Translations under genes and position numbers: made by a program
Assembly: GCA_003240695.1 (NCBI GenBank)
Contig: QFNC01000016.1
Coordinates: forward strand, 1-64,000
DNA length: 64,000 nt
Reading direction: 5' to 3'
Source of the DNA: Pseudoxanthomonas suwonensis
Lineage (GTDB): Bacteria > Pseudomonadota > Gammaproteobacteria > Xanthomonadales > Xanthomonadaceae
The notes under the pieces: model-generated
What the model was told of the DNA's origin: nothing
Database searches by the model: none
The model's input: the letters and a program-made list of their open reading frames with translations, nothing else
In this document: in pieces, positions 18,657 to 26,431 of the stretch
How the letters are laid out: every line of letters starts with the position of its first letter
How positions within the stretch are numbered: position 1 is the first letter of the stretch

Positions 18657-19298
18657 GTGTTCCGACCGACCTTCTCTCGCGGCCTGTTGCCGCTGCTGCT
18701 GTTGTCCCCGATCGTCTGTGCGCAGACGCCCGATCCTGCGGTGCCGATTGCGCCAGCGCCGTCCGCGCCCGTCACAGCGCCGGTCGCAACCGACGATCGC
18801 GCCGCACCGGCCGACATGATGTCGGTCGACTTCCCGGAACAGGCGTTCACCGGCAGTGCCGACGTGCGCGTGCTCACCACCGCCGATCCGGCCGTGCTGG
18901 CCGGGATCGACATGTTCCTCGACGCGGCACCGCGCCGCTTGCTTCGCGACGCCCAGGCCATCCGCATCCTCGCCGGACAGCAGGCCCCGCAGAAGCCAGC
19001 GGTGGTCGAACTTGCCGTACCGGCCGCATTGACCGCCCGCTCGGCATCGCAGGACGAATACCTGGTGTGGGCGCGCTACCCGCAATCCGCCGATGCAACA
19101 CCGTCCCACACCTTCCTGACCGCGGACGTGCGCTACATCCAGTCGCGCCGCCTGCTGCGCTTCGACCTGGAACCGTCCGCCTTCACCCGCCGCGGCGATG
19201 GACAGTGGGAAGCGATCCTGGTGCTGACCACGCCCGACGTGCAACCGGAACCGGCGCCGGCGGAACCGGCTGCGACAGCCGCCACGGCAACACGCTGA
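18657..19298 (+). CDS. Secreted protein of unknown function
   Basis: Protein of 213 residues starting with GTG (AGGAG 8 bases upstream) and a clear signal peptide (PLLLLSPIVCAQT). A Pro/Ala-rich linker to about residue 45 is followed by a folded region to residue 195, with no family I recognise, and an acidic Glu/Pro/Ala/Thr tail. Segments such as VFTGSADVRVLTT-like strands and YLVWARYP suggest a beta-rich periplasmic domain. It is transcribed alone and convergent with prpF, whose end is 42 bases away. Confidence 0.7.
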   Translation: MFRPTFSRGLLPLLLLSPIVCAQTPDPAVPIAPAPSAPVTAPVATDDRAAPADMMSVDFPEQAFTGSADVRVLTTADPAVLAGIDMFLDAAPRRLLRDAQAIRILAGQQAPQKPAVVELAVPAALTARSASQDEYLVWARYPQSADATPSHTFLTADVRYIQSRRLLRFDLEPSAFTRRGDGQWEAILVLTTPDVQPEPAPAEPAATAATATR

Positions 19299-19340
19299 CT
19301 GCCGCGGTGTCCGGATGGTTCGGTCGCTGCGGCGCGCCGA

Positions 19341-20522
19341 TCAATCCGGCATCGGCGGCACCCACACCTCGCCGCGCATCAGCACACGCGCACTGCGGCT
19401 CATCACCGCACGGGTCACCACCCATTGTCCATTGCGCTGCGCCACATCCGCACCCACGCGCAAGGTGCCGGACGGATGGCCGAAGCGCACTGCCTCGCGC
19501 GTGCCACCGCCAGCAGCCAGATTGACCAGCGTGCCCGGCACCGCCGCCGCCGTGGCGATGGCCACCGACGCGGTGCCCATCATCGCGTGATGCAGCTTGC
19601 CCATGCTCAACGCGCGCACGCGCAGATCGATGGCGTCCTTGGCAATCCGCTTGCCGCTGGAGGCGGTGTAATCGGCTGGTGGCGCGACGAACGCCACTTT
19701 CGGCGTGTGCTGGCGCGTGGCCGCTTCGCCGGCATTCGCTATCAGACCCATGCGCAGCGCGCCGGCGGTGCGGATGGCTTCGAAGCGTTTGAGCGCTTCG
19801 GCATCGCTGTTGATATCGGCTTGCAACTCGCTGCCGCTATAGCCGATATCCGCCGCGTTGACGAAAATGGTGGGGATGCCGGCGCTGATCAGCGTCGCCT
19901 TCAGCGCACCGATGCCCGGTACGTCCAACTCATCGACCACGCTGCCGGTGGGAAACATGCTGCCGCCCGCATCGTCCTCATCGGATGGATCGATGAACTC
20001 CAGCACGATTTCCGCCGCCGGAAACGCCACGCCGTCCAGCTCGAAATCGCCCAGCTCCTGCACTTCGCCATTGCACACAGGCACATGCGCGATGATGGTC
20101 TTGCCGATGTTGGCCTGCCAGATGCGCACCGTGCACGTGCCGTTCTGCGGAATGCGCGCAGGCTCGATTAAACCACTAGCAATCGCGAACGGCCCTACCG
20201 CGCTGGACAGGTTGCCGCAGTTGCCGGACCAGTCCACGAAGGCGCTGTCGATGCCGACCTGGCCGTAGAGATAATCCACATCGTGCCCGGGCCGCGTGGA
20301 CTTGGAGATGATCACGCACTTGGACGTGGAGGACGTCGCGCCGCCCATGCCGTCGATGTGCTGCTTGTAGGGATCGGGCGAACCGATCACCCGCAGCAGC
20401 AGCGCATCGCGCGCGGGGCCGGGTTGCTGTGCGGCGGACGGCAGGTCCTCGCGGCGGAAGAACACGCCTTTGGACGTGCCGCCGCGCATGTAGGTGGCTT
20501 TGATTGCGATCTGGCCGAGCAT
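19341..20522 (-). CDS. prpF: 2-methylaconitate cis-trans isomerase
   Basis: Enzyme of 393 residues from the 2-methylcitrate cycle for propionate. PrpF isomerises the product of AcnD so that it can be hydrated. The family opening ATYMRGGTSKGVFF is present, as are IDGMGGATSSTSKC, DWSGNCGNLSSAVGPF and the C-terminal GGTREAVRFGHPSG. prpF usually follows acnD directly; here the two are separated by the restriction island and hsdR ends 130 bases upstream. A ribosome-binding AAGGAAA lies about 10 bases before the ATG. Confidence 0.96.
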   Translation of the reverse strand: MLGQIAIKATYMRGGTSKGVFFRREDLPSAAQQPGPARDALLLRVIGSPDPYKQHIDGMGGATSSTSKCVIISKSTRPGHDVDYLYGQVGIDSAFVDWSGNCGNLSSAVGPFAIASGLIEPARIPQNGTCTVRIWQANIGKTIIAHVPVCNGEVQELGDFELDGVAFPAAEIVLEFIDPSDEDDAGGSMFPTGSVVDELDVPGIGALKATLISAGIPTIFVNAADIGYSGSELQADINSDAEALKRFEAIRTAGALRMGLIANAGEAATRQHTPKVAFVAPPADYTASSGKRIAKDAIDLRVRALSMGKLHHAMMGTASVAIATAAAVPGTLVNLAAGGGTREAVRFGHPSGTLRVGADVAQRNGQWVVTRAVMSRSARVLMRGEVWVPPMPD

Positions 20523-20525
20523 GGG

Positions 20526-20628
20526 CTATTCGTTTCCTTGGCGCGTGGCGAGGCGCCCGACAGCGAGAGATCGGAAGATTCGTCGCGGCGCGGTGGCGGG
20601 GATGGGGTGTTGTTTGGTGAGTGCCATG
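20526..20628 (-). CDS. Possible 33-codon leader peptide before prpF
   Basis: A short frame MALTKQHPIPATAPRRIF... ending in QGNE stops 3 bases before the prpF ATG. It has AGGAG 9 bases upstream of its ATG. It might be a translated leader coupled to prpF, or a remnant of sequence left when the restriction island arrived. No homology is known to me. Confidence 0.3.
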
Positions 20629-20652
20629 GCTGCTGCTCCTGGTGATTCGGAT

Positions 20653-23031
20653 TCAGCGAAACAGGTGATGCTGGATAGCGACGAACGCTCGGCGGATCTC
20701 CTCGACGCTTCCCAACGAACGCTTGGCATCGTTGACGCCGCCATAACGGATGCGCAGGAAGTCGGCAACCTTGCTGCTGGCCAGCTCTCCAATGCCATTG
20801 CGTTCGTAGTTGCCCAACACGTATTCGAGGAATGACCGCATCTCGCGCTCGTAGCCATCCAGTCCGGTTGCCGACGCAGTCCGCACCCGCTGCCCGCGTG
20901 CCAGTGGTGCCAGCGCGAATCGGATGTAGGCCAGCACGTCGAAGACGTCGCTGTTCGGCGCGTCGATCAGCCGGCGCATCTCGTCCAGACGCTCGCTGTC
21001 GTACCCCAGATCGGTCAGGCGCTGCAGGAACGTTTCCCGACGGTCCGGATCGCTCCAGATCCCACGCAGCTCGTCTTCATCCCTGACCAGTGAACCGAGG
21101 TCACCGAACAGTTGCTGCATGAACTCGGCCGCCGTGATCTGCCGTCCCTCGTGCCAGTAGGTGGTCGTGGCCAGATAACGAATGCTGCGCTCCCTGCCAT
21201 CGGACAACCTGATGACGATACGCTCGGGCGGTGGCGGTTCTTCCACGTCACCGCGTCCTGCGGTGTCAGGCGGCGGCCGCGGATCATCGCCTTCGCCACG
21301 CGGCGGGCGCGGGTCAACCGGCGGCTCAGGCGGCAGCGGCTCGCCATCCCAAGCAGGATCATTGAAGTGCTCGTACGCCTTCACGAAGTCGTAGATGGTG
21401 AAGTATTCCTTGCCTTCGAAGGTACGCGTGCCTCGCCCGATGATCTGCTTGAACTCCACCATCGACTTGACCGGCCGCAGCAGCACGATGTTGCGCACGT
21501 TGCGCGCATCCACGCCAGTGGACAGCTTCTGCGAAGTGGTCAGGATGGTCGGCAGGGTCTTCTCGTTGTCCTGGAACTCGCGCAGGTGGCGTTCGCCCAG
21601 TTCGCCGTCGTCTGCAGTGACGCGCTCGCAGTAGTGCGGGTCCGGGTTGTCCTTGACCTGGTTGATGAAGTTGCGCACGCGCGCGGCATGCTCCTGCGTG
21701 GCGCAGAACACCAACGTCTTCTGGCGCTGGTCGATCTGGTCCATGAATTCGTGCACGCGGCTCTGCTCGCGCTGGTCGATCACCAGCTTCGTGTTGATGT
21801 CGGCTTCGGTGTAGGTCCTGTCCGGATCGATGTCACCGGACAACACTTCATCGCCAGCGACGAATGTGTACTCGTCCATGGTCGAGGCCATCTGCCGCAC
21901 CTTGAACGGCGTCAGGAAGCCGTCGCCGATGCCTTCCTTCAATGCATAGGTGTAGACCGGCTCGCCGAAATAGGCGTAGGTGTCCACGTTGACGTCGCGC
22001 TTGGGCGTGGCGGTTAGTCCCAGCTGCACCGCAGGCTTGAAGTATTCGAGGATGCCGCGCCAGCTGCTTTCGTCGCGCGCCCCGCCGCGATGGCATTCGT
22101 CGATGATGATGAAGTCGAAGAAGTCCGGTTCGTAGCCCTCGAAGGTGAATTGCGGCGAGCCGTCGCCTTGCGCAATCTCGCCTTCATCGCCGGAGGGACC
22201 GCCGCCGGTCATGAAGGTCTGGAAGATGGTGAAGAACACGCTGGCGTTGCGCGGGATGCCGCCGCGTCTGCGGATCTCCTCAGGGCGAATGCGGCACAGC
22301 GCGTGTGGGTCGAAGGCGCTGAAGGCGTTGAAGGCCTGGTCGGCCAGGATGTTGCGGTCGGCCAGGAACAGGATGCGCGGGCGGCGCACCGGGTCGCGGC
22401 TCAGGTTCCATTTCGCATGGAACAGCTTCCACGCGATCTGGAAGGCGATCGAGGTCTTGCCGGTGCCGGTCGCCAGCGTCAACAGGATGCGGTCCCGGTC
22501 CTGCGCGATGGCCTCCAGCACCGCGGTGATGGCGTTGTGCTGGTAGTAGCGCGGCTGCCACTTGCCGCCACCGGTCTCGAACGGCACCGCCCCGAAGCGC
22601 TCGCGCCAGTCGTTGCCGTCCGGGAAGCAGCGCAGCCACAGCTGTTCCGGCGTGGGGAATGGCAGGGCGATGTCGCCCTCGGCGCCGGTGTGCATGTCGA
22701 TGCCGTACCAGCCGATGCCATTGGTGGCATAGGCAAATCGCGCCTGCAGCCGCGCCGCGTAGTCCTTCGCCTGGCCGACGCCGGTGATGTGGCCCAACCC
22801 GGCACGCTTGGCTTCGATGACAGCCAGCTTGCGGCCGCGGTAGCTGAGCACGTAGTCGGCGGACAACGCGGTACCGCGCTGGCCACCGGCCAGGATGCGG
22901 CCGGGGCAGATCAGTTCGCGATGAACGTGCGCGCCCTCCACCACGCCCCATCCGGCATCACGCAGGACCGGGTCGATGCGGTTGGCTCGGGTGTCCGCTT
23001 CGGTCTCCATCATCACGCGGGAGTTTGCCAT
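20653..23031 (-). CDS. hsdR: Type I restriction enzyme, R (endonuclease/translocase) subunit
   Basis: Protein of 792 residues. It has an N-terminal PD-(D/E)XK-type nuclease region (LSYRGRKLAVIEAKRAG), then SF2 translocase motifs: Walker A ATGTGKTS near residue 190, IIIDECHRGG (DEAD-like), GLTATPKR and IIGRGTRTFEGK. A Pro/Arg-rich linker leads to a C-terminal helical domain of the EcoEI type that docks on the methylase. It lies 11 bases after the ATPase/STAS-like gene, so the two form an operon separate from hsdMS. It should cut DNA lacking the island's methylation pattern. Confidence 0.95.
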   Translation of the reverse strand: MANSRVMMETEADTRANRIDPVLRDAGWGVVEGAHVHRELICPGRILAGGQRGTALSADYVLSYRGRKLAVIEAKRAGLGHITGVGQAKDYAARLQARFAYATNGIGWYGIDMHTGAEGDIALPFPTPEQLWLRCFPDGNDWRERFGAVPFETGGGKWQPRYYQHNAITAVLEAIAQDRDRILLTLATGTGKTSIAFQIAWKLFHAKWNLSRDPVRRPRILFLADRNILADQAFNAFSAFDPHALCRIRPEEIRRRGGIPRNASVFFTIFQTFMTGGGPSGDEGEIAQGDGSPQFTFEGYEPDFFDFIIIDECHRGGARDESSWRGILEYFKPAVQLGLTATPKRDVNVDTYAYFGEPVYTYALKEGIGDGFLTPFKVRQMASTMDEYTFVAGDEVLSGDIDPDRTYTEADINTKLVIDQREQSRVHEFMDQIDQRQKTLVFCATQEHAARVRNFINQVKDNPDPHYCERVTADDGELGERHLREFQDNEKTLPTILTTSQKLSTGVDARNVRNIVLLRPVKSMVEFKQIIGRGTRTFEGKEYFTIYDFVKAYEHFNDPAWDGEPLPPEPPVDPRPPRGEGDDPRPPPDTAGRGDVEEPPPPERIVIRLSDGRERSIRYLATTTYWHEGRQITAAEFMQQLFGDLGSLVRDEDELRGIWSDPDRRETFLQRLTDLGYDSERLDEMRRLIDAPNSDVFDVLAYIRFALAPLARGQRVRTASATGLDGYEREMRSFLEYVLGNYERNGIGELASSKVADFLRIRYGGVNDAKRSLGSVEEIRRAFVAIQHHLFR

Positions 23032-23042
23032 GCCGGCCGGTT

Positions 23043-24107
23043 TCAGCGCAGCAACGGCAACTGGCCTGCATCGGCACCGCGCGCGACTTCCGCGCGACGG
23101 ATCATCTGCTGCACCGCAGGAGCCGCATGGATCGCCTGCAACTCGACTTCCGGATGCGCATTGGCGAACACCCGGAAGATCTCGTCGGCGAAGGCCTGGC
23201 CAATGCCACTCACCTCGGCGAAGTCCAGCATGACGCTGCGGAAACGCTCGACCCGGTGCAGCAGGCGCTTGGCCTGCGAGCGCGAGACCAGGTTTTCATC
23301 GTCCACTTTCGCCAACCGCACCGGTACCACGGTGCGGGCGAAGTCGTAGGCGTCCGGGCCGCTGGAGTATTCATCGAATACCGCGCCGATCTGCCGTCCG
23401 CTATCCCGTGCGATTTCCATGAACACCCTCGTACCCTGGCCGGTCGGCGGTGTTTCGACCTCGTACATCCAGTCGTCGTCGTGGCGATGGTCGTGGTCGA
23501 AGAACAGCCCACCGGACTGGATCTGGAAGCGCTCGAAGGCGCGCGAGGTGAAGAAGATGCCCTCGCCGGAATGCCGAGTCGGGTCGGTGGTCAACTTGCC
23601 CTTGGACAGCTCCAGCAGTGCCAGCCGCTCGTCCGGCAGGTCCAACGCGCGGGTGATCTTGCGGAAGATGCCGATGCCATCGTCAGCGACGGCCAGCAGC
23701 AGGCGCTCGCCATCCAGATCCATCTGCACATCAACCCGGCGGCCATCGGAGTGGTCCACCGCATTGTTGACCATCTCGGTCACGCCGTGATGGGCGATGT
23801 CCAGCACGTTGCGCGGCAGGTCGGCCAGCAGCGGCTGCAGGTCCGCGAACCACACCCGATCCTCCGCCAGGCCTGTGCGCGGGTAGCTGCGGCTGAACTT
23901 GCGGTGCGGACCCAGTGCGTACGTGGGCCGGGTGCCACCGGAGCTGCGCAGGTAGCCGCCTTCCACCAGCGCGCGCACTTGGGTGTTCACCCGCGCCCGC
24001 GACAGGCCCAGCTGGGCTGCGACCATGCTGGTCAGGTCGCGCGGGTGCTCCCCAACCGCGCGCAGCAGGGCAGCGTCGATCTCGTCGGAACGGCTGGGGC
24101 GGGCCAT
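23043..24107 (-). CDS. HTH-GHKL ATPase-STAS-like (DUF4325) fusion protein
   Basis: Protein of 354 residues with three parts. Residues 5-65 form a winged helix (DEIDAALLRAVGE to GGYLRSSGGTRPTYALG). Residues 100-250 form a histidine-kinase-like ATPase: N-box VTEMVNNAVDHSD, DDGIGIF and RHSGEGIFF. Residues 270-345 form a STAS-like domain (RSVMLDFAEVSGIGQAFADE) of the DUF4325 kind. There is no phospho-acceptor histidine domain. It stands directly before hsdR (11 bases). A TACAAT -10-like box ends only 6 bases before the ATG, so its mRNA may be leaderless. The layout suggests an anti-sigma-like switch, perhaps controlling restriction; that role is inference. Confidence 0.8.
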   Translation of the reverse strand: MARPSRSDEIDAALLRAVGEHPRDLTSMVAAQLGLSRARVNTQVRALVEGGYLRSSGGTRPTYALGPHRKFSRSYPRTGLAEDRVWFADLQPLLADLPRNVLDIAHHGVTEMVNNAVDHSDGRRVDVQMDLDGERLLLAVADDGIGIFRKITRALDLPDERLALLELSKGKLTTDPTRHSGEGIFFTSRAFERFQIQSGGLFFDHDHRHDDDWMYEVETPPTGQGTRVFMEIARDSGRQIGAVFDEYSSGPDAYDFARTVVPVRLAKVDDENLVSRSQAKRLLHRVERFRSVMLDFAEVSGIGQAFADEIFRVFANAHPEVELQAIHAAPAVQQMIRRAEVARGADAGQLPLLR

Positions 24108-24437
24108 GCCGGGATTGTAAAGTCAGTCGGGCCAATTGAACAGTCATCGTCGATGGATTGACCAGCTACCCCCGCTACCCATTGATTCAGATAGGAAAAC
24201 ACGCGTCCGCGTGTCGTCTCGGGCAGCCGGAAAGCAGGCTGAACCCGAGTGGCGGGTCGGACACTTTTGCTGGACCACACGCTTGCAATACCCAGCAGAT
24301 GCGGCCAACACTGTCCGCAAGTGGGTTGGGGGTTCGCGGCCGACGACATGGCCTCGGTGCGATCACCGGGGCCTTTCGCTTTTATGGATCGCCTGAATCC
24401 CTGGCAAGGTACAGCCAAGCAGTGCTAGTCTGGGCCC
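24108..24437. other. Intergenic region inside the restriction island
   Basis: 330 bases between the divergent ATPase/STAS-like gene and the small Fic-inhibitor-like gene. It holds a perfect hairpin (ACACGCG-TC-CGCGTGT, 24199-24214). It also has a likely minus-strand promoter (TTCAAT at 24140-24135, 15-base spacer, TACAAT at 24119-24114). I see no further gene in it. Confidence 0.5.
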
Positions 24438-24647
24438 ATGAAACCCCTCGCCGTCAGCAATGCTCATCTTCAGGCTCCCGCCAGCCGGAAGGCTGCCGTG
24501 GAACGGAACGTGCGCAGTTCGTCCGCCATCGAAGGGATCTCCGCGGCCACGTTCCGCAGCGCGGCAAACGGTCGCTTCGTGACCAAGACAAAAGGTGCTG
24601 CGCGCACGACCGTGCTCAACGATCCGCTCCCCCGGAAGACGAAATAG
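24438..24647 (+). CDS. Small protein with a Fic-inhibitor motif, putative antitoxin
   Basis: Protein of 69 residues (MKPLAVSNAHLQAPASRKAA...). It contains SSAIEG at residues 28-33, which fits the (S/T)xxxE(G/N) inhibition motif of class I Fic antitoxins. In those the Glu blocks ATP binding in the Fic active site. Length is right for a VbhA-like antitoxin. It is the only plus-strand gene in the island and its 3' end overlaps that of fic by 32 bases, so the two transcripts are convergent. That is unusual, since known class I antitoxins are encoded upstream in the same operon. Function is inferred from motif and position. Confidence 0.6.
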   Translation: MKPLAVSNAHLQAPASRKAAVERNVRSSSAIEGISAATFRSAANGRFVTKTKGAARTTVLNDPLPRKTK

Positions 24648-25278
24648 CCATCCGCTGAGTCCGCCGCAGCACGGCGGCGAAGACCTGTTCCAGAAGCGTG
24701 TAGTCGTTGCCTTGTGCGGCATGGATCGCGACGATGTATCGGCGTTTGGCAGCACCCCGGATCCCGTCGAAATCCAGCAAGGGCAGGCCCGCCTGCAGGG
24801 CCATCATCGTGTTGAGCATGCGCGCCAGTCGTCCGTTGCCCTCGCGGAACGGATGGATGAGGATGAATTCGGCGTGCGTGCGCGCCAGTGCCTGCACCAG
24901 TCGTATGTCGTCCATGCCGGCGCAGGGCGTGTGTGCTGCCAGCACCGTGCGGGAATAGTCCGCCATCAGGTCGGGCACCAGGCGCGCAGCGGCGAACGGA
25001 AACCCGTCCTTGCTCATGTTGACCTGGCGATAGCGGCCTGCCCAGTCGTAGAGACCGCCCAGCCAGCGCAGATGCCACGCGCAGAGGTCACCGTCCGTGA
25101 AGCGTTGGGCCTCGGTCACCTCGCCCAGCAGATCATCGGTCAGTTGCAACAATGCAGCGGTTTCCGCGACCTGCATGTCGCGCACCCGGACGATGCCGAG
25201 TCGATTGGCGAGCACGCGCCCGCGCGAGCCGGGTTGGGTCAGTCCTTCCGATCCCTGCGTGGCGTAGCGGCCGGTCAT
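24616..25278 (-). CDS. fic: Fic/DOC-family protein
   Basis: Protein of 220 residues with a complete Fic motif HPFREGNGRLAR (H142 to R153). A flap-like region (WAGRYRQVNMSKDGFPFA) precedes it. Such enzymes transfer AMP or another phosphate-containing group to target hydroxyls. No (S/T)xxxE(G/N) motif is seen at either end of this protein, so it is probably not self-inhibited; the small neighbour at 24438-24647 has that motif. It starts 10 bases after hsdS, so it is the third gene of hsdM-hsdS-fic. Confidence 0.9.
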   Translation of the reverse strand: MTGRYATQGSEGLTQPGSRGRVLANRLGIVRVRDMQVAETAALLQLTDDLLGEVTEAQRFTDGDLCAWHLRWLGGLYDWAGRYRQVNMSKDGFPFAAARLVPDLMADYSRTVLAAHTPCAGMDDIRLVQALARTHAEFILIHPFREGNGRLARMLNTMMALQAGLPLLDFDGIRGAAKRRYIVAIHAAQGNDYTLLEQVFAAVLRRTQRMAISSSGGADR

Positions 25279-25288
25279 GGCGGCCGGG

Positions 25289-26431
25289 TCAGGTCAACTC
25301 ACCGGAGAACGCCGCCTGCAGCAGGGATTGGCGGAGGGCTGCGATGTCGGTGAGTTTGGCGGTGCAGTTTTTCCGAAGCAGAGACACCTGCTCTCGCAGG
25401 TTATCTAGCCGATTGACGATGCGATGCTGCTGCTCGGTTGCCGGCACGGACATTTTCATGTGCTGCAGTTTCCGGATCGTGAGTGTGTCAACCGTCGCGC
25501 CATTGCCTGTGTCGAGCTGTTCAAAGAATCGCGGCGACTTGAGCCATGCTCGGACATAGTCACTGCTGACATTCGACGTTTTCTTCATCCATAGAACACT
25601 GGCGTCCTTGAAGTAGAAGCGATCTGATTCGCGGACAACATGCGCATTGCCTATGGTTCCGATCGCGGTAATAACGATATCGCCAGCAGCTGGAGCACCA
25701 TGCTGCCTTTTCAACTCGTTGAAGTGTTCTTCGGCGATGAACAGTTCGTTATTGACATGCCCGTGGATAGAAAGCTTGGTTATTTCACGGCCACGATAGA
25801 AAGGAACGCCGTGTGTTTTCCATTGAGATTTCAGGACGCGTTTGCTGGAGCCAATATCAAACAGTGTCTGCAATTCAACTGCTGCCGAATCTTGTTCATC
25901 GAACACCTTGCTCAATTCTTCTGCAAGCATATTGTCGCAGTCCGCCAGATTCGCCTCGGCATTGGCGCGGGCGCGGTCAAGCGCGGCGAAGGCCTGATCC
26001 AGCACCGCGACGATGCGTTTTTGTTCGTCCAGCGGCGGAAGTGGGACTTCGATTTGCCGCAGGTTCCCCTGATTCAATTTCGGAACCGTCATTCCCGAGA
26101 TGTACTCCGAGAGGTCCGCGCCATTCAAGTAATAGGTCAGCCAATCGTCGTCCAGTACGTTGCGGTGCGGGCGAAGAACATGTGCGTGATTGTTGACCCA
26201 CGTCTTGCCGTCGATCCGAAAAGCGCTGACGTCACCTGCACCCCACTTCGCTCCATCCTCACCGATGAGAACCAAGGGTTCATCGAAGAGATAACCTTCA
26301 ACCCAGTCCAGCACTCCGGTCGCGCCGTAGTATGGATAGGGGCCGGACCGTCGATCTGCCTTCGTCACAGGCTTCCGCTGGCTGTCCAAGATGTCGACAA
26401 CCTCGCCAAGACACGCTACGGGCCAACTCAC
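25289..26431 (-). CDS. hsdS: Type I restriction-modification specificity subunit
   Basis: Protein of 380 residues with the two-half layout of HsdS. The first target-recognition domain (GEVVDILDSQRKPVTKAD, YPYYGATGVLDWVEGYLF) ends in PLPPLDEQKRIVAVLDQAFAAL, a conserved spacer helix. The second (LFDIGSSKRVLKSQWKTHGV) ends in MKMSVPATEQQHRIVNRLDN. The start GTG at 26431 overlaps the hsdM stop as GTGA, which fits translational coupling. The second TRD has lower GC than its surroundings, as is common for swapped TRDs. The recognised DNA sequence cannot be read from the protein. Confidence 0.93.
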   Translation of the reverse strand: MSWPVACLGEVVDILDSQRKPVTKADRRSGPYPYYGATGVLDWVEGYLFDEPLVLIGEDGAKWGAGDVSAFRIDGKTWVNNHAHVLRPHRNVLDDDWLTYYLNGADLSEYISGMTVPKLNQGNLRQIEVPLPPLDEQKRIVAVLDQAFAALDRARANAEANLADCDNMLAEELSKVFDEQDSAAVELQTLFDIGSSKRVLKSQWKTHGVPFYRGREITKLSIHGHVNNELFIAEEHFNELKRQHGAPAAGDIVITAIGTIGNAHVVRESDRFYFKDASVLWMKKTSNVSSDYVRAWLKSPRFFEQLDTGNGATVDTLTIRKLQHMKMSVPATEQQHRIVNRLDNLREQVSLLRKNCTAKLTDIAALRQSLLQAAFSGELT

